From the NCBI GenBank assembly GCA_026994735.1, contig JALWQD010000060.1:1-8469 (forward strand): a stretch of DNA of 8,469 nucleotides, in the 5' to 3' direction. Each line of letters begins with the position of its first letter. Positions within the stretch are counted from its first letter, which is position 1. The notes under the pieces were generated by a model that saw nothing but the letters and a program-made list of their open reading frames with translations, did no database searches and was not told the origin of the DNA. Of the stretch, positions 1-7,012 are shown piece after piece. The DNA is from Gammaproteobacteria bacterium. Lineage in GTDB: Bacteria > Pseudomonadota > Gammaproteobacteria > SZUA-140. The position numbers and the translations under genes were made by a program.

Positions 1-1
1 G

Positions 2-103
2 ATGCAAAAGCTACACCCGGACAGAGGCGGTTCTGACTACCTTGCCGGGCGTATTAATCTCGCCAGGGATGTTCTCCTTGCGCATTTGCAACAGCAGGCT
101 TAA
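2..103 (+). CDS. J-domain protein, C-terminal end (Pam18/Tim14-like), partial
   Basis: This is the last 33 codons of a gene that enters from the left edge and stops at TAA 101-103. The peptide begins MQKLHPDRGGSDYLAG. It carries the HPD tripeptide (H5-P6-D7 of the visible part), which stimulates DnaK/Hsp70 ATPase, followed by RGGSDYLAGRIN and a final helix. The HPD(R/K)GGS-YLA-(K/R)IN-A(K/R)D pattern is typical of C-terminal J domains like mitochondrial Tim14/Pam18 and of a bacterial family with an N-terminal membrane anchor. The first visible ATG is very probably an internal methionine, because helix II of the J domain must lie before it. The N-terminal part, including any membrane segment, lies outside the window. 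The gene is convergent with purA and is not part of that operon. Confidence 0.8.
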   Translation: MQKLHPDRGGSDYLAGRINLARDVLLAHLQQQA

Positions 104-144
104 GGCTAGCTAGACAAGGCAGGCAGACTGACTAACCGCCAATA

Positions 145-1440
145 TTAATCCGCGAAAGGATGCCTGAGGATAATCGTCTCGTTACGCTCCGGACCGGTAG
201 AAATAATGTCAATGGGTGTCGCACTTAATTCTTCGATGCAGTCCAGATAACGACGGGCATTGTCCGGCAAATCATCAACACTGAGAGCCGCAACCGTCGA
301 TTCCTGCCAGCCAGGCATTTCAGTATAGACCGGCTCACAAGCCGCCATCGCCTCGGCCCCTGCCGGGGCAAAATCATACTCAACACCATCCATTCGGTAA
401 GCAGTACAAATTCGTAATGTCTCGATACCATCAAGGACATCAAGCTTCGTCATGCACAGGCCGCTGAGGCTATTGATCTGAACCGCGCGGCGAATGGCGG
501 GTACGTCAAACCAGCCACAACGACGTGCACGACCTGTTGTCGCACCAAATTCATGCCCACGCTCAGCCAGACGCTGTCCGACTTCATCAAACAACTCGGT
601 TGGGAAAGGCCCGGATCCAACACGTGTTGTGTAGGCCTTGGTGATACCGATGACCCGGTCAATATCAAGTGGGCCAGCACCCGAGCCGACTGCAGCCCCG
701 GCGGCTGTCGTATTTGACGAGGTGACATAAGGATACGTTCCTTGATCAATATCCAGCAAAGCACCCTGGGCTCCCTCGAAAAGGACGTTAGCGCCATGCT
801 GGGTCAGCTGTCGTAAATCTGCCGTTACGTCGCTGACCATCGTCTGCAGACGGGGTCTATGGGCCATCAGACGATCAAAAATCACCTCGACTTCAATCGG
901 TTTTGCGGCATAATATTTCTCAAGCAGGAAATTATGATAACTGACGAGATTTTCCAGTTTCCCGGCAAAACCATCGGCATGGCAGAGATCACCGACATTA
1001 ATACCTCGACGCGCGACTTTATCCTCATAGGCCGGCCCGATCCCACGTCCAGTGGTACCAATTGCCTGGGCACCGCGGGCACGTTCACGTGCCTGATCAA
1101 GAGCAATATGACTCGGCAATATCAAAGGGCAGAGAGCACTGATACGCAGGCGTTCAACGACAGGTACTGACTGTGCCTCAAGCATATCAATCTCTTCACT
1201 GAGAGCATCAGGGCAGACAACAACACCATTGCCTATCAAGCATTGAACACCTTCTCGCAGAATACCGGAGGGGACCAGGTGTAGCACTGTTTTTTGGTCG
1301 CCAATCACCAGCGTATGGCCGGCGTTATGACCCCCTTGAAAACGCACAACGGCCTGCACCTGCTCGGTCAACAGGTCGACAATCTTGCCCTTGCCTTCAT
1401 CGCCCCACTGGGTCCCTACAATGACAACCTTTCTAGCCAT
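145..1440 (-). CDS. purA: Adenylosuccinate synthetase
   Basis: PurA is a cytoplasmic enzyme that joins IMP and aspartate using GTP to give adenylosuccinate, the first committed step from IMP to AMP. The product is 431 residues; E. coli PurA is 432. The N-terminal GTP/IMP loop GTQWGDEGKGK spans residues 9-19 with catalytic D14, and GGHNAGHT places catalytic H42. Other family motifs are IGTTGRGIGPAYEDK (127-141), FEGAQG (221-226), the aspartate-loop stretch TTGRARR (301-307), TKLDVLD (331-337) and STGPER (414-419). All key residues are present and the gene looks intact. The ATG start gives the canonical MARKVVIVGTQWGDEGKG beginning. The Shine-Dalgarno is weak. The start lies 35 bp after the hisZ stop, so it is probably cotranscribed as the distal gene of this minus-strand operon. 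Confidence 0.99.
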   Translation of the reverse strand: MARKVVIVGTQWGDEGKGKIVDLLTEQVQAVVRFQGGHNAGHTLVIGDQKTVLHLVPSGILREGVQCLIGNGVVVCPDALSEEIDMLEAQSVPVVERLRISALCPLILPSHIALDQARERARGAQAIGTTGRGIGPAYEDKVARRGINVGDLCHADGFAGKLENLVSYHNFLLEKYYAAKPIEVEVIFDRLMAHRPRLQTMVSDVTADLRQLTQHGANVLFEGAQGALLDIDQGTYPYVTSSNTTAAGAAVGSGAGPLDIDRVIGITKAYTTRVGSGPFPTELFDEVGQRLAERGHEFGATTGRARRCGWFDVPAIRRAVQINSLSGLCMTKLDVLDGIETLRICTAYRMDGVEYDFAPAGAEAMAACEPVYTEMPGWQESTVAALSVDDLPDNARRYLDCIEELSATPIDIISTGPERNETIILRHPFAD

Positions 1441-1475
1441 GCTGATTGATATCCCGAATATATTATGAATTGGTA

Positions 1476-2687
1476 TCAGGTCACTGGGACAACTTGCCAG
1501 CGACCCTGTTGTTGTTCGATCCTGCGGTCACAAGCCATCGCCTGAGCATCTCCCTTCTGCCCCGGCAATAAATAGATGACACGCTCCCCTTGCAGGCGCA
1601 AATCGCGTATCAAGCGACCGAGAGCTTCATCATCATCGTGACGCCAGGCAGGTGCCAGAATCCCGGGGCGCTGTACAGCGGCAACCGAAGACAATGACAA
1701 CAGTGTTTTCAGGTCAGCACTAAAACCGGTAGCCGGCCGCGTCCGGCCGAATAGACGGCCAATCTCGTCATAACGGCCACCACGGGCAATTTCATGGCTG
1801 TGCCCTGGTGCAAAGGCAGCAAAAACCACACCCGACTGATAGCGATAACCACGCAATTCTGCCAGATCATAGTGAAGATTGATTTCAGCCATATGACATT
1901 GCACAGCAGTGGCCATTTGTTCCAATGTATCGATAGCCTCATGAACAGGTTTTGTGGCTGCAGACAGGCACTGGCGGGCTTCGGTGATGACTTCCGGACC
2001 GCCATGCAAATCAATCAGACTGCGTAACATATCCGCGACTTTATGATTGATCTTCAGCTGCGCAAGAATCGCATCGAATTCCGGCCTCGCCTTGCGTTGC
2101 AGTATCTCAAACAAGGCCGATTCCTGATCGGCACTAAGAGCCGCTTGCTGGGAAAGACTACGAAAAATCCCGATATGACCCAGGTCAATATGAAATCGAT
2201 CGAGCCCAGCAACGCGTAAGGCTTTGACTAACAAGCGTAAAATTTCGATATCACTACTGATATCGGCATGACCGTAGATCTCGGCCCCAAGCTGTAATGG
2301 ATTACGTGAATGTGCAAAACCGGTTTGCCGGGTATGCAACACAGCATCGAGATAGCAGAGCCGGCTCGGCACGTCACGGCGTAGACGGTGAGCATCGATA
2401 CGCGCCACTTGAGGCGTCATGTCCGCACGCACCCCCATCAGGCGTCCGGTATCCTGATCAATCAACTTGAAAGTGTCAATTTCAAGATCATGTCCAACAC
2501 CAACAAGCAGCGATTCCAGATACTCAATCAGCGGTGGAATAACCAGCTCATAGCCCCAGCGGCTAAACATATCGAGCAAGTTGCGGCGCATGGTTTCAAG
2601 GCGTTCTGCTTCAGGCGGGAGAAACTCCTCGATGCCCGCGGGCAAAATCCAGCGCTGCCCTGCTGACCGTGAAAGATCATCCGTCAT
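1476..2687 (-). CDS. hisZ: ATP phosphoribosyltransferase regulatory subunit HisZ
   Basis: HisZ is a catalytically inactive paralogue of histidyl-tRNA synthetase. It assembles with a short-form HisG to make the histidine-sensitive ATP phosphoribosyltransferase, the first enzyme of histidine synthesis. The product is 403 residues. It starts with the family pattern ILPAGIEEFLPPEAERLE (14-31), then class II synthetase motif 2-like sequence (RADMTPQVARIDAHRL, 87-102; LDAVLHTRQTG, 113-123), a HisRS-like LAELRGYRYQSG stretch, and motif 3-like GGRYDEIGRLFGRTRPATGFSADL. The C-terminal anticodon-binding domain of true HisRS is absent, which separates HisZ from HisS. I chose the ATG at 2687 because it has a purine-rich GAGAG about 7 bases upstream; the frame stays open up to a TTG at 2732, but those 15 residues do not look like the family. 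The gene sits between DUF2065 and purA, a common place for hisZ in gammaproteobacteria. A 169-bp gap separates it from the DUF2065 gene. Confidence 0.95.
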   Translation of the reverse strand: MTDDLSRSAGQRWILPAGIEEFLPPEAERLETMRRNLLDMFSRWGYELVIPPLIEYLESLLVGVGHDLEIDTFKLIDQDTGRLMGVRADMTPQVARIDAHRLRRDVPSRLCYLDAVLHTRQTGFAHSRNPLQLGAEIYGHADISSDIEILRLLVKALRVAGLDRFHIDLGHIGIFRSLSQQAALSADQESALFEILQRKARPEFDAILAQLKINHKVADMLRSLIDLHGGPEVITEARQCLSAATKPVHEAIDTLEQMATAVQCHMAEINLHYDLAELRGYRYQSGVVFAAFAPGHSHEIARGGRYDEIGRLFGRTRPATGFSADLKTLLSLSSVAAVQRPGILAPAWRHDDDEALGRLIRDLRLQGERVIYLLPGQKGDAQAMACDRRIEQQQGRWQVVPVT

Positions 2688-2793
2688 GACTCTGCTCTCG
2701 CCCTCGCAAAGGTCAGGGGCAGCAGCCAGCAATGGCGGTTGCTTGAACAGATGCGGCCTATATCCTCCAGCATCCTCTTCACATCAGTCTCTC

Positions 2794-2810
2794 CCTTGCA
2801 TTCGGCAAGG
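2794..2810. repeat. Perfect 6-bp hairpin in the DUF2065-hisZ gap
   Basis: The arms CCTTGC (2794-2799) and GCAAGG (2805-2810) are perfect complements around a five-base loop. The hairpin lies about 60 bases after the DUF2065 stop and about 107 bases before the hisZ start. No T run follows on either strand, so it is not an obvious intrinsic terminator. It may be an mRNA processing or stability element. The rest of the 169-bp gap shows no convincing promoter. Confidence 0.35.
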
Positions 2811-2856
2811 CATCATTGTCTGCTTATCGCTCACGCTTGTTGCCCAACCATCACGT

Positions 2857-3054
2857 TTAAACATGCACCAGATATAACAGTAGTAACCCGCCCATCATAC
2901 TCAGCAATCCCATCCCGCGTAGGGCACGGTCTTCCAGAGCAGAAACCTCGCGCATGGCTGCACGCCAAAGGGCCGGATTGAGAAAAGGCATGATCCCTTC
3001 AATGACCAGCACCAAAGCCAATGCCCTGAAAACATCAGACCAGGACATACCCAT
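2857..3054 (-). CDS. DUF2065 (YjeT-like) small inner-membrane protein
   Basis: This 65-residue protein has two hydrophobic segments, about residues 9-24 and 46-64, joined by a charged loop (residues about 25-45, containing WRAAMREVSALEDRALRG). The pattern ALVLVIEGIMPFLNP followed by a glycine-rich second helix is that of the DUF2065 family, whose E. coli member is YjeT. The function is unknown. Members sit directly after hflC, as here (29 bp after the hflC stop), so a link to the HflKC/FtsH membrane complex is plausible but is inference. The start could be the first ATG at 3054 or the ATG two codons later (3048). Neither has a strong Shine-Dalgarno (GGAAC about 9 bases upstream of the first). 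Both give essentially the same protein. Confidence 0.88.
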   Translation of the reverse strand: MGMSWSDVFRALALVLVIEGIMPFLNPALWRAAMREVSALEDRALRGMGLLSMMGGLLLLYLVHV

Positions 3055-3083
3055 TTCTCAAGCGTTCCGGAAGGAAAAGGTAA

Positions 3084-3956
3084 TTACTTACCCCGACCAC
3101 CTGAGGGCGTCTTCATATAGGAAAAGAAATCCGAATCCGGGCTCAGGACCATGACATCCGATTTATCATTGAAGACCTTACGATAAGCATTAATACTGCG
3201 ATAGAAAGAGTAAAATTCAGGATCTTTTCTGTAGGCAGCAGAATAAGTAGCCGCCGCCTCGGCATCACCCAGTCCACGAACCCCTTCAGCTTCACGGTAA
3301 GCCTCAGCGAGGATAATCGTCCGCTGACGATCGGCATCGGCACGAATACGCTCCGCAGCTTCCGCACCCTGCGAACGAAGTTCCTTAGCCACACGCGCCC
3401 GCTCTGCTTCCATACGGCTATAGACTGAATTACTGATATCATCTGGCAAATCAATGCGTTTAATGCGCACATCAGCAACGGCAATACCAAACTCATTAGC
3501 CTGTTTGTCCGTCGCCTCACGCAAAATCCGCATCACTTCAATACGCTCACCGGAAATAACTTCCTGAATCGTCCGTTTGCCAAATTCAGCGCGCAGACCA
3601 TCCTTGATAATCTGTGACAAGCGAATATTGGCGCGATCAGTACTGCCGCCCATGGCGGTATAATATTTCGCTACATCATTGATACGCCATTTAACAAAGG
3701 AGTCAACGATGACATTCTTTTTTTCTGCTGTCAGATAACGTTCTGGCGGTGCATCAAGCGTTTGAATACGTGAATCAAATTTACGGATATTATTGATAAA
3801 CGGCATCTTGAAGTGCAGGCCTGGCTGATAATCTGTACGGACAATTTCCCCCAAACGAAAGAGAATCGCTAGTTGCCGCTGTTCAACCGTAAACACGGAC
3901 AATCCCAGTACCACCACCAATACCCCGGCAGGAATGAAAATTTTTGGCTGAATCAT
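3084..3956 (-). CDS. hflC: HflC, SPFH/band 7 regulator of the FtsH protease
   Basis: HflC pairs with HflK in an inner-membrane cage that surrounds the AAA+ protease FtsH and restricts its access to substrates. The product is 290 residues. An N-terminal anchor at about residues 6-23 (IFIPAGVLVVVLGLSVFTV) precedes the band 7 domain, which begins VEQRQLAILFRLGEIVRTDYQPGLHFKMPF. An alanine/glutamate/arginine-rich coiled-coil region follows (SRMEAERARVAKELRSQGAE and onward), then AEAYREAEGVRGLGDAEAAATY and the FYRSINAYRKVF segment typical of HflC. The protein is shorter than E. coli HflC (334) but matches the length common in Pseudomonas-like relatives. The ATG overlaps the hflK TAA by one base (TAATG) and has an AGAGG Shine-Dalgarno inside the hflK 3' end, which points to translational coupling and balanced HflK:HflC production. 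Confidence 0.97.
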   Translation of the reverse strand: MIQPKIFIPAGVLVVVLGLSVFTVEQRQLAILFRLGEIVRTDYQPGLHFKMPFINNIRKFDSRIQTLDAPPERYLTAEKKNVIVDSFVKWRINDVAKYYTAMGGSTDRANIRLSQIIKDGLRAEFGKRTIQEVISGERIEVMRILREATDKQANEFGIAVADVRIKRIDLPDDISNSVYSRMEAERARVAKELRSQGAEAAERIRADADRQRTIILAEAYREAEGVRGLGDAEAAATYSAAYRKDPEFYSFYRSINAYRKVFNDKSDVMVLSPDSDFFSYMKTPSGGRGK

Positions 3957-5206
3957 TATCGAACCTCTCGTGATCGTAGCGCATTGCGAGAACGACGATC
4001 GATGACTTTTTCGGCTAATCGACGCTTGCGCTCTTTATCCAGACCTGCCTGCAAGCTTGCAGCGGCAGTAAGAGGCAGTTTAACCGGCGTTGCATCGCTT
4101 TTACCGATCCAGCGGTCAATAGGCAAGTAGAGCAGATTACTACCATCCTTGACATCAACAAGCACCTTGCTGGAATTGCTCATGACAGCCTCGATACTGT
4201 CCAGATAGAGGCGTTCGCGAGTCACCTGAGGCGCTCTTTCATACTCATGAAAAACAGACAGGAAACGGCCGGCATCACCCTTTGCCTCAAGGGTTACCTG
4301 CGAACGATAGGCATTGGCCTCTTCGATTGCCCGAGCCGCGGCACCGCGCGCCTTTGGCAAAATATCATTGGCATAGGCTTCGGCTTCATTTTTCAGACGA
4401 ACCTCGTCCTCACGGGCCTTGACAGCATCATTAAATGCTCCCTGTACCTCTTCCGGGGGCTGAGCGTCCTGCATATTGACACTGGTGATAACCAGACCTG
4501 TTTCGTAACCATCAAGGATCTTTTGGGCCAGTGTACCAACCTGACTGACGATCTCATTTCGTCCTTGGGTGAGGACAAAATCCATCTTGTTCTTGCCCAC
4601 CGTTTCTCGAACGGCACTTTCGGTTACCTGATGCAGTGTAATATCCGGATTTTTCACATTGAAGAGATAATTCCTGGCATCCTTGACCCTGTATTGCACG
4701 GCAAGCTTAAGATCAACGATATTTTCATCCTGAGTCAGCATCAATGACTCACGATCAATGGCGCGCATGCCCTGTCCATCAAGGCCTGAGCGATAACCGA
4801 TCTCGACATTGCGAATCTGCTCGACATTAACAACCTCCACTGATTCGATCGGATAAGGCAGATGCCAGTGCAATCCCGCTTCGGTTGTTTCTACATATTC
4901 ACCAAAACGGGTAACAACACCTCGATCTGCCTGGTCAATGGTATAGAAACCTGACGCCCCCCAAAGAACAGCGACGACCAGCGCAATAGCCCCGATGCCA
5001 AAGGAAAGCGAATTGCCACTACCCCCCTGACCAGCCCCCTCCTGGCCGGAGCCACCACCCGACATACCAAAGATTCCGCGCAGCTTTTCCTGAATCTGCC
5101 GTACGATATCATCAAGGTCCGGCGGCCCCTGATCATTGCCACCATTACCCCATGGATCTTTATCTTTACCCGGATCCCTGGAGCCTCCTGGTTCATTCCA
5201 AGCCAT
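3956..5206 (-). CDS. hflK: HflK, SPFH/band 7 regulator of the FtsH protease
   Basis: HflK is the partner of HflC in the FtsH-associated inner-membrane cage. The product is 416 residues (E. coli 419). Its cytoplasmic N-terminus is rich in Gly, Asp and Pro (MAWNEPGGSRDPGKDKDPWG) and includes a second Gly/Ser/Gln-rich patch at about 49-65. A membrane segment at about 68-87 follows, then FYTIDQADRGVVTRFGEY opening the band 7 domain, GLHWHLPYPIESVEVVNV, and a long charged helical region (AVKAREDEVRLKNEAEAYANDILPKARG). The tail is strongly basic and acidic (LDKERKRRLAEKVIDRRSR). I chose the ATG at 5206 because it has a GGAGAG Shine-Dalgarno 7-8 bases upstream; the TTG one codon earlier is unlikely. 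hflC follows with a one-base overlap. The 184 bp upstream contain a candidate promoter and no convincing gene. Confidence 0.97.
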   Translation of the reverse strand: MAWNEPGGSRDPGKDKDPWGNGGNDQGPPDLDDIVRQIQEKLRGIFGMSGGGSGQEGAGQGGSGNSLSFGIGAIALVVAVLWGASGFYTIDQADRGVVTRFGEYVETTEAGLHWHLPYPIESVEVVNVEQIRNVEIGYRSGLDGQGMRAIDRESLMLTQDENIVDLKLAVQYRVKDARNYLFNVKNPDITLHQVTESAVRETVGKNKMDFVLTQGRNEIVSQVGTLAQKILDGYETGLVITSVNMQDAQPPEEVQGAFNDAVKAREDEVRLKNEAEAYANDILPKARGAAARAIEEANAYRSQVTLEAKGDAGRFLSVFHEYERAPQVTRERLYLDSIEAVMSNSSKVLVDVKDGSNLLYLPIDRWIGKSDATPVKLPLTAAASLQAGLDKERKRRLAEKVIDRRSRNALRSREVR

Positions 5207-5351
5207 CAACGCTCTCCGTCACTTGCATAATTAAGCAAACCGTTCATTATTCGGGCCCTGTACTATTAAGACCCCCAAGAAAAACGCTATCGGTCAGCTA
5301 TTCTCCCGACAACGCCACGCCATTCATTCACATCGTAGCCGCAACTTATCG

Positions 5352-5380
5352 ATTGTAGGTGCAGTCTACCGCAACCGCAA
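5352..5380 (-). promoter_or_regulatory. Candidate sigma-70 promoter upstream of hflK
   Basis: On the minus strand a TTGCGG -35-like box (5375-5380) stands 17 bases from a TACAAT -10 box (5352-5357). The -10 matches consensus at five of six bases; the -35 at only three of six. A transcript starting near 5345 would have a leader of about 140 nt before hflK. This would give hflKC, DUF2065, hisZ and purA their own transcription start, separate from miaA-hfq-hflX. The rest of the 5207-5390 gap holds a T5 run near 5281 without a proper stem and a 13-codon mini-ORF that ends on the hflK start. Confidence 0.4.
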
Positions 5381-5390
5381 GCCTGTTTGA

Positions 5391-6716
5391 CTAGTCAACC
5401 GCTGCTGGAGGTGGTTCATGCGCCAAATGGCAACCTTCCTGCGCTAGCAAATAATCAATCGTAAATTGATCTGCGAAGATATCAATGAGCCAATCACCGT
5501 GCTCATTCGTGGTTTCAGATTCAACCAGTTCCCAAGCATAAAGGCTGGCATGTAAGCGACCAGCACTTGCGGCCACATGCAAGCGACGCTTGCAGCGCGC
5601 ACTCTCACGATCATTCTGGCACCAGCGACCACTCAAATACTCACGCATCACCTGTATTAACAATTCTGTCCCTGCCCCTGTTTCGGCGGATAGCCAGATA
5701 CGTGTCGGTCGGCCGTCCTTGTTTCGGTCAATCCGTGGTTCTGCATTCGAGAGTAAATCGATCTTGTTAAAAATCTCAATTTGAGGCAAGCGGTCAGCAC
5801 CGATTTCAGACAAGACTGCGTTTACCTGCTCAATCTGTTCGCTCGACTCATCATCATGAGCATCAACGACATGCAGCAACAGACCCGATTCAACGGTTTC
5901 TTCCAGCGTGGCCCGAAAAGCGGCGACCAGCTTATGCGGCAAATGTCGTATAAAGCCCACGGTGTCGGCCAGAATCAAATGGCCTTGTGGCGGCAAATCA
6001 ATTCTCCGCAGTGTCGGGTCAAGTGTCGCGAACAACTGATCGGCCTGGTACACGTTCGCGCCGGTTAAGTGGTTAAATAATGTCGACTTACCGGCATTGG
6101 TATAGCCCACCAGTGAAATCGTACTGACGGCCGCCCTTCTCCGGGCCTGTCGGCGCAATCCACGTTGGTGGCTCACTTTATCAAGGCGGCGTTTTATCAC
6201 TTTTATCCGCTGCCCCAGTAAGCGGCGATCGGTCTCTAACTGTGTTTCACCCGGCCCGCGCAGACCGATACCACCTTTTTGCCGTTCCAAATGACTCCAA
6301 CCACGCACCAAACGGGTCGACAAATGCTCAAGCTGGGCTAGCTCAACCTGTAATTTACCCTCAAAGGTCTGTGCCCGTTGGGCAAAAATATCAAGGATCA
6401 GTCCGATCCGGTCAACAACCCGACACCCCAAAGCACGTTCAACATTGCGCTCCTGTACCGGGCTCAGAGCGTGATTAAAGAGAACCAGACCCGCTCTTTG
6501 TTGCTTCACAATGTCAGCAATCTCGGCCAGTTTACCGCTACCTACAAAGGTGGCCGCATCCGGGAGTTTACGCCGGGCACGCACTACCGCCAACGTCTCA
6601 GCGCCGGCTGAGCTTGCTAGCATTTCAAACTCAAGCAGCGACTCATCCATGCGCTGGGAATGAAAATCAATATGCACGAGGACCGCTCCGCCCTCCTGGG
6701 ATGGGCGTTCTAGCAA
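5391..6716 (-). CDS. hflX: HflX, ribosome-associated GTPase
   Basis: HflX is a translational GTPase of the Obg-HflX group that binds the 50S subunit and splits stalled ribosomes under stress; it does not control FtsH directly despite its name. With the start chosen here the protein is 441 residues. The N-terminal HflX domain contains the FVGSGK and LFNHALSPVQERN motifs and VVDRIGLILDIFAQRA. A coiled linker with GGIGLRGPGETQLETDRR follows. The G domain has G1 GYTNAGKST (204-212), G2-region FATLDPT (229-235), G3 DTVGF (251-255) and G4 NKID (317-320). I place the start at a TTG (6716) with a full AGGAGG four bases upstream; this gives MLERPSQEGGAVLVHIDF, which aligns in length with E. coli MFDRYDAGEQAVLVHIYF. 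A GTG at 6740 would add eight residues and place the Shine-Dalgarno inside the gene. hfq ends 28 bp upstream. Confidence 0.96.
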   Translation of the reverse strand: MLERPSQEGGAVLVHIDFHSQRMDESLLEFEMLASSAGAETLAVVRARRKLPDAATFVGSGKLAEIADIVKQQRAGLVLFNHALSPVQERNVERALGCRVVDRIGLILDIFAQRAQTFEGKLQVELAQLEHLSTRLVRGWSHLERQKGGIGLRGPGETQLETDRRLLGQRIKVIKRRLDKVSHQRGLRRQARRRAAVSTISLVGYTNAGKSTLFNHLTGANVYQADQLFATLDPTLRRIDLPPQGHLILADTVGFIRHLPHKLVAAFRATLEETVESGLLLHVVDAHDDESSEQIEQVNAVLSEIGADRLPQIEIFNKIDLLSNAEPRIDRNKDGRPTRIWLSAETGAGTELLIQVMREYLSGRWCQNDRESARCKRRLHVAASAGRLHASLYAWELVESETTNEHGDWLIDIFADQFTIDYLLAQEGCHLAHEPPPAAVD

Positions 6717-6720
6717 ACAG

Positions 6721-6726
6721 CCTCCT
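6721..6726 (-). promoter_or_regulatory. hflX ribosome binding site that decides a TTG start
   Basis: A full AGGAGG lies in the hfq-hflX gap four bases before the TTG at 6714-6716. It would fall inside the coding region if translation began at the GTG at 6738-6740, which has no purine-rich sequence at a usable distance. Together with the alignment to the E. coli HflX N-terminus this favours the TTG. Confidence 0.75.
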
Positions 6727-6744
6727 GCAAGTAAAAACACTTAA

Positions 6745-6993
6745 TCATGAATCGTTACCGGCCTCAGCCGAGTGGGCATGAGGTATTTTGACATTGCGAG
6801 CAGGAACAATCGTTGAAATCGCATGCTTATATACCATCTGGCTGACAGCATTTTTCAGCAGGATAACAAATTGATCGAAAGACTCGATCTGCCCCTGCAA
6901 CTTGATACCATTGACCAAATAGATAGATACCGGGATATGCTCTCTCCGGAGCGCATTTAGAAACGGGTCTTGTAATGTCTGCCCTTTTGCCAT
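6745..6993 (-). CDS. hfq: RNA chaperone Hfq
   Basis: Hfq is a hexameric Sm-like protein that pairs small RNAs with mRNA targets and controls mRNA stability and translation. The product is 82 residues, starting MAKGQTLQDPFLNALRREHIP. The Sm1 motif is VSIYLVNGIKLQGQIESFDQFVILL (22-46) and the Sm2 motif includes YKHAIST (55-61). The proximal-face uridine pocket residues Q8, D9, Q41, K56 and H57 are present. The rim has N13, R16, R17 and F39 as in E. coli; residue 19 is His where E. coli has Arg. The C-terminal tail is short (about 17 residues after position 65, against about 37 in E. coli) and ends AEAGNDS. I chose the ATG at 6993 because an AGGAG Shine-Dalgarno lies nine bases upstream; the frame is open further up to 7065 but those residues are unlike Hfq. 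It is followed by hflX after 28 bp. Confidence 0.98.
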   Translation of the reverse strand: MAKGQTLQDPFLNALRREHIPVSIYLVNGIKLQGQIESFDQFVILLKNAVSQMVYKHAISTIVPARNVKIPHAHSAEAGNDS

Positions 6994-6999
6994 GATTGT

Positions 7000-7010
7000 C
7001 ATCTCCTGAA
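7000..7010 (-). promoter_or_regulatory. hfq Shine-Dalgarno, possible CsrA-type site
   Basis: The AGGAG (7003-7007) sits in TTCAGGAGATG on the minus strand. This carries the GGA core and resembles part of the CsrA/RsmA consensus (ACARGGAUG). E. coli hfq is known to be repressed by CsrA at one site overlapping its Shine-Dalgarno, so a similar arrangement here is reasonable. The ribosome-binding role is well supported; CsrA binding is inference. Confidence 0.5.
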
Positions 7011-7012
7011 TA

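Noticed and set aside
450..797. 115-residue minus-strand frame inside purA
   Set aside because: It is an alternative frame of the intact, fully motif-supported purA gene.
2688..2732. N-terminal extension of HisZ from a TTG at 2732
   Set aside because: The 15 extra residues do not resemble the HisZ N-terminus, while the ATG at 2687 has a purine-rich site and gives the family start.
3084..3956. HflC seeming truncated compared with E. coli (290 against 334 residues)
   Set aside because: The domain order and C-terminal segment are complete, and about 290 residues is usual for HflC in other gammaproteobacteria.
4247..4747. 166-residue plus-strand open frame antisense to hflK
   Set aside because: hflK is clearly the real gene here; the antisense frame has no family resemblance and no ribosome binding site of note.
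5247..5330. T5 run after GATAGCG in the hflX-hflK gap as an intrinsic terminator
   Set aside because: No upstream arm complements the sequence directly before the T run; the best pairing (TCGG/CCGA) is four pairs with a 12-base loop.
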